Made by a program: the position numbers and the translations under genes | The notes under the pieces: generated by a model | Database searches by the model: none | The model's input: only the letters and a program-made list of their open reading frames with translations | What the model was told of the DNA's origin: nothing | In this document: piece after piece, positions 11,903 through 24,000 of the stretch | Layout: each line of letters starts with the position of its first letter | Numbering within the stretch: the stretch's first letter is position 1 | Source: Sisyra terminalis | Taxonomy: Eukaryota; Arthropoda; Insecta; Neuroptera; Sisyridae | Reading direction: 5' to 3' | Length of the DNA: 64,000 nucleotides | Assembly (NCBI GenBank): GCA_958496175.1 | Contig: OY292274.1 | Coordinates: forward strand, 52,338,630 to 52,402,629

Positions 11903-14900
11903 TTAATTAATTTCATTAGTGTCCACTTCTTTGACTTCCTCACTACTATCCTCTTTATTACTCTCGCTACCAATTTGCGACAAACGGTCTGTGTTTTCTT
12001 GGTGCATTTTTTCAAGATCGGAAATGGCTTTTTGTGCTCTCAGAGCATCGTCTTGCATTTTTGCAAGAACTTCTTTGGCTATTTGTTTTCGACAATGCTC
12101 ATTTTTGGGAAACTGGAATGTGTAAGTAAAAAATTTCTAATTGATATAAATTTTTAAGGAAGAATATCACAGGGAAAAACCTGATGTCCTTCGAATAAAT
12201 ATGGTAATTGATGTACGCGATCGTACATTAACTCCATTTGGTGGCGATATTCTTCATTACGTAATCGTTCTTCTTCACGTCGCAATTGTAATCGCAGTGC
12301 AAGCTCCTCTTCGTGATCATATTTCAATGTTTGCCATGCTGATCTTTGTCTTGTTAATTTGGCACGCCAGCGAACTTCATTTTTACGGCGAGCTTCTTCT
12401 AGATGATGCTGCATTTCAACTTCTAGTCGTTTTCTAAAAAAATAATGTTAATGGTTTAACACTTAGCTACTTCTAAATCAATATTGAATATATCATGAAT
12501 AGGGATTGCAATCCCGCACTGTTTCCAATCCCGCGGGATTTTTGCTGGACTGACTTCGTAACAGCGAGATCCTACGGGATTCCGCAGAGCCTAAAGTTGA
12601 GCTGAATCCCGTTGGATCGTGGGATCCCACTTTGCTGGATTACAATCCCTAATCATGAACCGATTATTTTGGTACACATGTAGACATGTAGTACATGAAA
12701 GAAGTAGCGATAAATCTAAAAATTGTCAGAACAAATAAAGAAAATACTAAATAGAAAATTGATATAGGGGATAAACAATTCAGATCTAACGCGCTGAATA
12801 TATAAAATTTCCAAGCGGACTCATTTTTTAAAATTGTTGTTTACCGTCGCTATACAACTACTAAGGTCTTTAACGACTCTAGGGTTAATAGAAATCCGTT
12901 AATCGAGGTATATCGAAAATTTGCTCGAAACGAAAATCAAATTCAACATCTATCAGTTTTGGAGCGAACGCTTTGACCACTCGGACACCAGTAGGCTAAT
13001 CTCATTTTTGGTTTCTTAACTTTTTTATCTATAAACTCTTTCTTTTTAAGAATGTTGTTCTAGGAAAAATAAACTAGACCACTATTATATTTTTAAATCA
13101 TTTCACTTCAATATAATTATTCCTAGCATAAATTTTTGATTGTTTTACTTTAAACTTACTTGGCCGATTCGATGCGTAATATTGCTGCTAAATTGGAGCG
13201 ATTTATTGATTGTAATTCAAATGCAGAAGTTGGACGTGGATTTTCGGATCCTTCATGGGAACGAGTACACACGGACTTATTTGTTTTCTAAAAATATTAT
13301 CATTAATAATTTTATTTTTAATAACTTTTATCCATCGACCATTTACTTTTTTTTCAGCACGTTTAGCCGTTCTTAGTTGATACGGATGAGTACTAGTAGT
13401 AATAAAATTATTTTTTATTTTTTCCAATTGATTTTGCATTCTACTATGATAAACATGATAATCGGGAATTGGGTATGATTTATTAATACAATTGCTATCA
13501 GAGCCAGAACTTTTTAAATCCTCAAGATATTGTGTATCAAGTAATAATTCTAGTGCTTTTTTGTATTCCTTTTCTCGTGCTGCCATTGATGGAGGAAGAG
13601 ACGATGCCTTCAGCATTTCTTCAGCTCTAATTCTTTTCTTTAAAGTCCTGTAAAAGTTAGAAATGAAAACAAGTTTAAATGAACTCATTTAAATAAAGTT
13701 TGAATACCGATAATATTCATCTTCGCGCATTTTTTCGTAAAAATAATTACTAAAAATATTTTTTGGAATCGGTTTAGCCTTGAAGTTTCTTTTTTTAGGA
13801 CTGTGATCTTTACTACATGCTCCCAATTGGGGTGAGGAACTTGAATGAAGCAAACGTGATATTTCTTTCATTTCTTCTTCTTTTTTCGTAAAACTAAATG
13901 GCCGTACTTGTGATTGTAATGCGATTTTGCTATTTAGTTTTACAATTTCTCTTCTAGAAAATAACAAAATAAAAATGAATATTACGTATTTTAAATATTG
14001 ACACAGATGCATACGAGACGAGACCGAAATTTTCAAATCTCGAAATTAGTCTCATAATATTTTGTCGTAAAAATTAAATTGACTTTCATTTGAACATTCT
14101 CGTAGTCCTGAAACGAGACGAGACGAGATTAGGCAAATCTTGTCTCGTCTCGCATGCACCCATTATTGATTTACCGCCGTTCTTGATCAGCCATTATTTT
14201 ATCAAATAAAGGCATTCGAGATTCTATAGGAACGGGATTTGCCCGAAACATTTTTGGTTCAGTTTCTTTAGGCTTATCTTCATCTTCGGTAGTTGCCAAT
14301 AAACTGTTGACTATTTGCTCTTCTTCGTCTCTATAATTATTTCATTAAAAATAAATAACAGAGCTATAAAGTTATGCTATGCATACCTAATTGTCATTTT
14401 AAATGGTTTTGGAATTGTTATCCCATTATCTTTCCATCCAACAGAATGTTTTGTTTTGAGTGGACTATTAGGCATACTTCTTGTACGCAAAGGCATCGGC
14501 TTAAAATTTTCTGGAGATAAATCAAAATCCGAATCCGATAATACATCAACTTTTTGCAAACTATCATTTTCATTGTAATAGTCATGCCACATCTTTTCAA
14601 CCATAGAATTATTCTTCGATTTCTTCGGAGAGGTTTTCGGTAAGAACTCATTTGTTTTTGAATTTTCAGATTTACTAGTTTTATTTTTAATTTGGCTGTT
14701 TAATTTTCCGGATGCACATTCAACACTGGAAATTGTATCTGGAGTATTTATTACATCATTGTTAATACGCACCGTTCGTCGTTTCACTGGACTATGAGAC
14801 CGATTTATTATTATTGAAGGAAAATTTTTCTCCGATGTAATTGATGGTGTACTTATATCACAATCAGAAATAGAACTATTTTCTTTAACCTTGTGATTTC

Positions 14901-15384
14901 CGGAATACCAATTACAAGAACTAGTTGTCTTCTTATTGCTTCTTTTAGAGTTACTGTGTGGTTTGTATGTATCCAACCACTTACAACATTCTGATTCACT
15001 GTTATTTTGATCACAATTTAAACACAATTCCTTTTGTTTAAGCTTAAGATGATTTAATCTTTCGTAAAATTCTTTATTAGACAAATGATTTATGTCGCGA
15101 TAATCAGGTATGCTATCTAAAAATGCACTTAACGATTGATTGGAGCTTTTTTCGATGCATTTTTTAGTAGTTTTATTGTCACTAAGCTTTAGATGCAAAT
15201 CAGATGCATTTCTTTGTTTTTGATCCCGATTATCACTACGATTTGAAGAAAGGGAGTTTGTTAAAGTTACATCAGGTGGGTGTTCATATGAAGGAGAAGG
15301 AAATTTATTAATAGGATTTATTGGTAATTTTAGGCAAGAGTTTTTAAAAACTGTTGCTGAGTGATTTAAAGACATTTTTCTCAC
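11903..15384 (-). CDS. FAM161-family ciliary/centriolar protein
   Basis: Homologue of FAM161A/B (UPF0564), microtubule-binding proteins of the centriole and connecting cilium. Exons (minus): 14387-15384, 14175-14330, 13708-13953, 13347-13647, 13160-13287, 12181-12433, 11903-12112; 763 residues with all phases closing. The first 330 residues are polar and low-complexity. The conserved domain begins with PKPFKMTIR and continues through FRANPVPIESRMPLFDKIM, VRPFSF and FKAKPIPKNIF. It then has the family hallmark RIRAEEMLKASSLPPSMAAR, NPRPTSAFE, and a Glu/Arg-rich coiled coil ending LPYLFE. The donor ending exon 6 is weak (CAG-gttttt) but is the only one that keeps the frame. In the family, loss causes retinal ciliopathy in vertebrates. 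In insects, cilia are restricted mainly to sensory neurons and sperm, so expression there is expected. Confidence 0.88.
12500..12651. mobile_element. hAT-type MITE with 8-bp target duplication
   Basis: Begins TAGGGATTGCAATCC and ends GGATTACAATCCCTA, forming terminal inverted repeats. It is flanked by a perfect 8-bp duplication ATCATGAA (12492-12499 and 12652-12659), diagnostic of hAT insertion. The 152-bp GC-richer core has no open frame. It sits in an intron of the FAM161-like gene. Confidence 0.9.
12840..12997 (-). repeat. tRNA-derived SINE, copy 1 (antisense)
   Basis: Read on the minus strand it starts AGCCTACTGGTGTCCGAGTG, a decayed A-box region. It continues through GATAGATGTTGAATTTGATT in place of the B box and ends GCGACGGTAA. 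It matches the SINE consensus seen at 45699, 50117 and 55039. Intronic in the FAM161-like gene. Confidence 0.75.
14002..14161. mobile_element. hAT-type MITE rich in GAGACGAGAC motifs
   Basis: The left end GATGCATACGAGACGAGAC and right end GTCTCGTCTCGCATGCACCC are inverted repeats. Flanks AATATTGA (13994-14001) and ATTATTGA (14162-14169) look like an 8-bp target duplication with one mismatch. About 160 bp, and it fills most of a 221-bp intron of the FAM161-like gene. Confidence 0.75.
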
Positions 15385-16103
15385 ATATTTATGTATGGAC
15401 TACCATAGAAACACGAACTATAGAACTAAAAATAATCAATACCGTACGGAAACTTTTCCAAGCTTTGGTATTCAGAGGGAATATTTGTTATGTACTTTCT
15501 TCGTCGCGGTAGGAATTGTGTTATGTATATGAGGGTAACTTTAAATTCATTGCAAGTTTAACAGTAACAATACAGGTTTAATCGATAACAAAAACAATTA
15601 AGTAAATCAATCTGATTAACTATATTTACAATATGTTGGTCTTAAATGCATAACGGTAATTACTTAACGGTAATATAAATTTCTACACGAAGTTAAAAAA
15701 ATAAATAAAATTATACCACCAAACTACCTAAAACAATTATCTAATCATTTTTAAAATCATATTTTTCAGAGCAACATTTTTATTTATTATCAGTTTCCTT
15801 TAATAGACCATTTCTTTCAAAAAGAATGGAGAAAAATGATAAATGACGAATGTGTTTTATGTTCATGTTAAATGTTTTTCATTCATTCAAATGAATGTTC
15901 ACTAATTAATATACATTTCTCAATAAATTTCTAGTTAGAACTAGAAATTACTAAATACATATTTCTTCAGTCATTGTTTATTATTAAAATAAAATCTTTA
16001 TTTGCAATTTGTATAAAATATAATAAGATACATGTACGAATTAAGCATTCAACCTAAAACTATGTACCGGTAAAATTAGATTCCTTGTGAATCAGAAGGT
16101 CAT

Positions 16104-16219
16104 CCCTGTTAAAAAAGGCATCTTGAAACCATTACATTTAAAATAGCTTTAATAACTTTAAACAACTTAATGGGTTTTTTGAACATTTAAAACAAGGGAA
16201 CCAAGGGGGGCCTTTTTTA
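16104..16219. mobile_element. MITE of the GTTAAAAAGGCATT family, copy 4
   Basis: The left end CCCTGTTAAAAAAGGCATCT is clear. The right end is degraded, with only GGCCTTTTTTAA remaining. The internal motif TTTAAAATAGCTTTAATAACTT aligns with copies 2 and 8. Confidence 0.6.
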
Positions 16220-16964
16220 ATATGGATATCATTGCCCACGTTAGTGTGTTGGTGTAATTTCTATAATTTTAAGTAAACATATAAGAATAATAAATGTAAA
16301 TACAAAACCTAGTCAATTTGTGTACTTTAAAGAACAATAATTGATGATGAAATAAAACTGCGAAAAAAAGTTATTTTCAAAAAGTATTAGTATAAATTAA
16401 TTATTATTAAGCCAATCTTCGCAAATACATTATAAATCCATTTTTATATTATAAAATAAACCTTTTGTTTGACACATTTAGGATTATTTTTATCTTTTCA
16501 AAACACCAATAATTTTTATTTGTCTATCGCCACTTTGAGTAATCTTTAAAATGGCTTAATTGATTCTAATAGAGCTTAACCGTAGGGTAGAAAACCCTAA
16601 AAAGGATTAAAGTGATATTTTATACCAACAGTATATATAGTTTTTTATCTAGAAAACTACGTGAAACTCTACAATAACGAAAATTATTAGCTTTGCATTG
16701 TTATTTATCTAACCAAAGAAAAAATTGAAAAAAGTTTATTCTTATTATTTGTTTTTCGCTTTACTCTTATATCTCTAATAGTAGTTAAATTCAAGTTCGA
16801 TTATAGCAATAGCTATACTAGCAAGTAGGTACTTCTAATCGACTTTATAAAAGTACTAGTAATAATTATTGTTTCAAACTAAATTTTTTTTAAACAAAAA
16901 GTAATATTTACAGATGATCTACTTTTCTTATTGGTTCGAAAAACTAGTGATTACCAGGAGCTTA

Positions 16965-17292
16965 CTCTGTTAAAAAAAGGCATTTTGATTTATTTTGAAA
17001 TCATTAGGCTTTTAAAATACCTTTAAATACTTTGGACGACTTTTAAGGGGTTTTTTGATCATTTAACTATTTTAAATATTTTATAAATATAAATATTTTG
17101 ACTATATAAGGAACGATTATGCCAATAATAAGAATCAGATACTTCAAAAGCGATTTAAGAATAGAACGTTGTTCCGTCATCAATTAATGTAACAATGATA
17201 ATTGTAATTCAATAAATAATAATTAATAAATTACAACTTATTAATTAATTAATACCCTGAATATAACAAAAAAATGTCTTTTTTTAACAGGG
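16965..17292. mobile_element. MITE copy 5, apparently interrupted
   Basis: The left end CTCTGTTAAAAAAAGGCATT and core lie at 16965-17065. A matching right end, ATGTCTTTTTTTAACAGGG, appears only at 17273-17292. The 200-bp AT-rich block between them is not part of other copies and looks like a later insertion or expansion. Confidence 0.55.
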
Positions 17293-18019
17293 TGGTCTAG
17301 AACGTGGGATATTTAGATATTAATAACTTCAACAACTTTAATTCTTTACCTTCATTTTGTTTAATTATTTTATTAAACTTTGATAATCAACAATCTGTAC
17401 TAATTTATAATATTCAAATAAAAATAAATCTGATTTATACTTATTCCTATATTATTCTTTTTAATGCTCAACTATTTAATTCAGTCTATACTCGATCATA
17501 CAGTATTGTTTATTGCTCCAATCATTTTTAAATGCTGGTTGTTGATATGTGATACAGTTTTATAGTTTTTAAATATTAATTTTTCAAGTGTTCAATCAAA
17601 CGTGCTAATCAGATATTATATCCGTTATATCCCGTAATATTTTTAATGTAAATTATCGGATCTGTGCAGTTATCATCAGATACACATATGTTCAAGTATC
17701 AATTACTGTTTTTTTGAGAATTAAAATGTACATTGAACACAAGTATACATTAAAATGGTATATTGAACATATCCTATATTGAATATATCCTACTTTTGTC
17801 CTTTACATCAGTTTTAATTCAAAAATTAGAAGTTAGAAACTTTTTGAATTTTAAACTCTAGTGTGAACTTTATATTAGAATTTGTGGTCACGTTGAGCAT
17901 TGTGAAGTTTGCTGTGACAGTGTCAAAATTCGTAATCCAGCGTTGTTTATCATTGTTAAATTTAAACTCATTGAAAATATACGCAATATTTTGACAGAAA
18001 AAGTAGATATTATTTAAAA

Positions 18020-21000
18020 ATGATAAAATTACCAAGCCGTATTCTCTGTTACAATTGCCCTTCAGCAATTAACAACATCATTAAAAGAAAATGCTCTAAT
18101 TTAAATAACCACTTTGATATTATTGTTACTGGCGGAGGAATGGTTGGTGTAACAATGGCTTGTAGTTTAGGTAAATATAGTTTAATTGTTGTTAACAATA
18201 TTTTTTTGAAATATCATTTATTCCTCTTTACAATATTTTTAATGTACTTCATATTTATAGCGTTTCAAAACAAATTGGCCGATAAACAAATTTTATTATT
18301 AGAAGCAACACGTGAAAAGGAATGGAAGGCATCAAAACAATATAGTAATAGAGTATCTGCAATTAATACAAGTACAAAAAAACTTTTAGAATCATTGGAA
18401 GCATGGGAAGTTATTAAAAATATTCGATTCTCCAGTGTGAAGAAGATGCAGGTATAATATATTTGTATTAATTATTTTTTACATATTTATTAACAATTAC
18501 GATAAATGTTCCAGGTATGGGAATCACATTCAGATGCTACGATTACCTTCAATCATGACGATTTGTCCCAAAATGTCGCATACATTGTTGAGAACGAAGT
18601 TTTAGTACATGCAGTTAAAACGGCTATGAAATCTAAATCTAATGTAACAACTAAATACAAGGCGAGAGTAAAAAGTTATAAACTTCCAAAAACTGCTGAT
18701 AGTAAAGTTGAGGTTGAAATGGATGATGGCGTAACTTATACCTGTGACTTATTGGTAAGTTTATAATATATATTATGTATATAATCCGAAGCGCGTCTTA
18801 TAGTTTTTTGCAATGTTCTATTATAAATTCGCTTCAGAACAAAGTTTTTTATACTCCGTTCTTGCCTTGCATGTGTCTACCGTTACATAAGTTACATACT
18901 TTCTATTTGCTGTTAACTTCTAAGAGGCATGAAAAAATATTTAAATAATTTTACAGAAAATATAACGATTGAGCGAAAAAACGATACTTGAAGTATGTAT
19001 GATAATTAAGGACCCAACAGAAAAATATGCATTACTATTAGAAATTGGAAGTTTAGTTATAACAACCAGTATCCAAAATAGTAATGAGCTAGAGCGTTAT
19101 TGGATGAGTAAATAATATTTATTCTGTTTAAAAAAATGCAACGGTTTATATTCACATTTATTTTATTATTTATAAACCAATAATTTATAATTACATATGG
19201 TTTGGTCTAAAGTTATAAAGCACAATAAGTTAGTGCGCACAGCGCACATTTTGTCATTTGTTTTTTTATGCACAGATATACAGTAGATAACTATTGATCA
19301 TAATGTAATCAGGGATGCTTTCCTGGGGGTTCGTGCGAACCCTTTGTTGTGAATGCTATGATTCGTGCAAACCTTCTGTTAATCGGAAGAAAATACATTT
19401 TTTTTATGATTATCGGCGATTTTATACTACTCTTTCAATTTGCAAAAAGCTTCTTTCAAATATCTATCATATTTCGTCATTTATGGCGCCAATATTCCAA
19501 TTTCGTAGGTAAATTGTGAATAAATATAAACGATATTTTTTTTCTGATAGTTTCACATTCACCAGCTTATGCAACCACTCAGCCAAATAATATTTCAATG
19601 GGAATGTTAATGTTTAGAAAAATGTTAGAAAATATTGCGAATGCAAACCCCCTGGTAAAATTTTGACAAAGTATCTCTGAATATAACAAGGGCGGATTTA
19701 GAGGGGAGCACGGGGGCACGTGCACGGTATTTGTGTGTACTGTGGAGAATTCCATCACAGTACATACTTAGAACCAAATCAAATTCTTAGAGTTCTTAAA
19801 ATATATGAATAAAAAGAAAGAACATTAGTGAAACTCTTATTTATTTCTAGCTGGAATTGCGAATTTCTTCGTTGCATCTCTTTCACGCACTTGCAAATGA
19901 AAGATATATGATATTGTGCCCACCCCAAAAAAAAAAATCCTGAATCCGCTCTTAGAATATAATCCATAGGTATATGACCTATACAATCCAATTTACTGGT
20001 TCGTGTCATCTATAGGTGATGTATCGTTTGTGTATTTATTCATTGGTGCGCCAGTTCAACAATGCTTTTTAGATAGATTACTTGAAATTATATCTCAAAA
20101 TTATGTGTTTGTTCACTCTTACTGTATAGAATTATTTAAGATTAAGTTTTGTTCATAATTTATTATTATAAATTTGAAGTTTGCTCTAAAAGTAAATTTA
20201 ATTTTTGTTGTAAACTAGCGAATTGCTGGTGAAAATCTGATGCAAAGTGACTAATTTCTGTTTTCAAGGAATTAATTTGTTCATTGTTTGATGAATTAGA
20301 ATTGAGCCTTGTAAAAGCCGGAGTATAATTGAACTCAGATTTAGAATCGTTTTTGACTTCACTTACTCTATTTTTTCTATAACTATCTCTGGATTTAACC
20401 ATTTGTTTAGCTCGTCTACTTTTTGGTCGTTCTTTTTTTCCAGCCACTAATCGATATATATTTTTTATTAAGTCCTTGGGAATACGATTTTCTCGTGGAT
20501 CGTTAGGACGTATACACAAAGCGTAATGATATTGTGAGGAAAGTAGTAGCGCTTTTTCATGACAAAATTTCAGTATTTTTTGGGGTACACACCACAATAA
20601 TTTTGAAAATAACATACTTTCTAAATGTGCCACTTGTTCAGCTTGTCGAACCAGACGATCTAATCCAGCACTTTGTTGTAGACCTTGTATATCACTTACT
20701 GCTAAACCTACCATAAGATTTGTTAAAATAACTGTTACAAGTAAAACAAATGCTAAAAACATTAAATGGGCAGTTACGGGATAAAGGATGTTAGATTCAT
20801 AAAATATATCCTCAAATTCCAATTCCCCTGACATCATTATAACAGTTTTTATCAATCCCCATATTAAGTTTTGAAACGGCCGATAGTTTGTAAAAAGTAC
20901 TCCAAAACTTAAACCAAACGCTATAAGTAAACAACTGTAAGCTATTAAAAATTTAGAAAAATTCACAGCAACTGTTTGAAACATTTGTACGTATAATCCA

Positions 21001-24000
21001 AACATTGGAAATCTGCCTACAATTATCATAAGTTCAAGCCATGTAAGAAAGATAGCTATTGCCGCGACATGATGTTGCCAGTTCCCGACTTCTATACTAA
21101 TATTTGTATGATTTGATGTGGGTACAGAACAAAGGGGAACGCATATTATTATCATCCATTGTAACCAATTTTCCCAATGCTTAAAATAATTTTGAACACT
21201 ATGAGCTAATTGAAATATTTCCTTAATTAATAATAATGTCGTTAGAATAAATAAAAAGTAGCTCATTATCATAACATAACGAGGAACATCACAATTGGCC
21301 GCTACCACATCCTCGTGTCTTGGGCAGTTTCGTAAAAAAACGCCAATGATATATCCAGTAAAAAGAAGCACAAAGAATGCATGATATAATAAACTAAATA
21401 AAAAGAACTTCCTGATTCTTTTCCATTTTAAAAATAAGAACGTTTCACATAAAGGATGTTTCAATACATGTCGTTGACCAACTTCAATAAATGCTAAAAG
21501 CAACTCAGTTTCTCCTTTATTTAAACTGGGAACCAATACCCGAAAATCTAGTTTTAATTCACAATCTACATCACCAATATCATGTAGATCATTTAAAATG
21601 ATTGAGTTGTCGAATTTCATCAAATATGATGGCAAAACATCTGGAGTTCTACGGACTATAAAAGATAACGCTGAAACTCCTCCATTTGTTTTCGCAGTGA
21701 CATCACCCCCGTAATTAATTAGCAAATGAACACAATTCGAAAATTCATTTAAAGCTGCTATATGCAAAGGAGTGTATCCGAAACTGTCGGCTGTGTTTAC
21801 ATTTGCTTTTGCATCTAGTAATAGACGTACGCATTCACAACATCGTGAAACCTTAACAATGGCACTATGTAATGGGGTTCGTCCATCACAATCGGCGACA
21901 TTAGGATTTGCTCCACGATTTAAAAATAGTTCTAAAGTTTCGGCTGATTGAGCCAAAGCAGCCAAATGCAATGGTGTTTGTTTACGGTTGTTTGCTGCAT
22001 TTACTAATGCACCTGCATCTAATAACAACTGAGCACATTCTGCATTTCCATCTTGAGCCGCTAAATGCAAAGCTGTTATTTTATCATCACCATACTGGAC
22101 CTTAACTTCGGCTCCATGTTCTATCAATAATTTAACAGCTTCTGGTGAACCAATTGCAGCAGCCACATGCAGTGGTGTTTCAGTGAAAACCTACAAAGTT
22201 CAAACTTTTATTAATTTTATCAAAGAGCTTTACACTGATATACTTGTGGCGTGTTTGGATTAGCTCCAGCACGTAGAAGTTCTTCCATGCAACTTAAAGC
22301 TTGACTTTGTGCTGCATAATGCAAAGGACTTCGTCCTTTGATACCTGCATTAACGTCAGCACCGGCTTTTATGAGAAGCCGAACACTTATCAAATTTCCA
22401 GAACTTGCTGCACAATGTAAGGGTGTAACTCTGTGCAGTCTATCCCACGCTTTTACATCAGCACCATATTTAATTAACACTTTAACGCATTCCGAAGATC
22501 CGCAATGTGCAGCTAAATGTAAGGCCGTCCTAAAAATAAGATTTTATTTGAATTTATTGAAATAAGCCCCATGTTTAAGTATTTATTACAAATTGCTTCA
22601 ATTTATTTATAACATATATCTAAAATTAAGAAATCTTTAAAAATCACAATAATGAGGGATCGTAATGGTAGTAAGGGAAAAACAATAAGAAAACATTCTC
22701 TTTAGGTTTATGTAGTCATAATATTTAGGTATTTGTGCAAATTAATATTAAAATACACGTTTGCCTAAATAGCCACAAGTTGCAACTATTATTTCTATTA
22801 TAAAAACTATTGGTTGAAATTAACGAATTTATCAGTTACAATATTCTACAACTCAACATATATAAAGCGAGTTTTTTGATTGTTTAGAATAGTTACCAAT
22901 AGACGCAAAAACCAATTTAAATTTAACATCTTAGATAATATATAATAATATAATATATAACACAACTATGATTTACTTTGTTTATTTTCAAGCTATAAAT
23001 AGTATTCAACTCTATCTTTCATTGATGAATTAAAAATACAATTGCATATATAATTAAATTGAAAAATGGTTCAATTGCAAATAATTTTTTATTAAATTCA
23101 AAGTTAAAGCGATTATTCTTAACCTACTGTTATTTGTACTGGACTTACAATACAAAAAGACGAAGTAATTTCCTTTCATAAGCATTATTTTATAAGATAT
23201 AGATTCTATAAATTAAAAATCTTTTGGGGAAATATAAGTAGGAACTATAGATTGTCCTAGGTAATCTAAGTAATATGAACATTTATTTCCAAGAAAGGGT
23301 TAATAATTTTGTGTAACGTACGTTTTCACCGGAAATTTGCCGCCCCCTTTTTTCTTTGTTAGTCAAGAAAATTGGTAAAAAGTTAAATATTTTTAAATTC
23401 TTTAATTATTTAAAAATGCACTCTATGATTTTCTCAAAGCAAATATTTTTATGGAATTATTAATGTCAATAAGCCGCCACATTTTCATGTATCACACTAC
23501 GCTACTGGTTCCCAATGAAAACGGTATCGCCCCTCTCATTAAATGAAACTTTTCTAGGAAGTGAAAATAGTTAAACAGATATAAACTCGAGATTAAAAAT
23601 ATATATCCCTGTTAAAAAAAAGGCAATTAAAGGCACTTTAAATGTTTAAAAAATCGCTCCTTTTTTATGATTACAAACATTTATTTTTAATTGAACTCAT
23701 TGTTTGTTTTGTGAAGTTAAAGTTGACTAATTACTTCTCGAATTCAATTATTATTTTTCCGTTCTAATATTCCACCATCTAAATTAATTTATTTCAAATG
23801 CATAAAACAATCTTAAACATATATTTCATGTTATTAATTTTGGTGTTTCAAAAACATTTTTTTGCATTTTTTATGTTGAAAACAAAGTTGTATGGAATAT
23901 GCTCTTTAATTAAGTAACTACCTAAATTAACTTTTGAGTCACGGAGTTGCGTCGTAAAGTTCCAAAAATCGCAATTAGTTTAAAAAAAATAGCTATAAAT

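Larger units (their letters stand above)
15385..18019. other. Intergenic between FAM161-like gene and COQ6
   Basis: The two genes diverge here, so both promoters must lie in this stretch, but I see no distinctive promoter motif. It contains two MITE copies (16104, 16965) and otherwise AT-rich sequence without supported coding potential. Confidence 0.5.
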
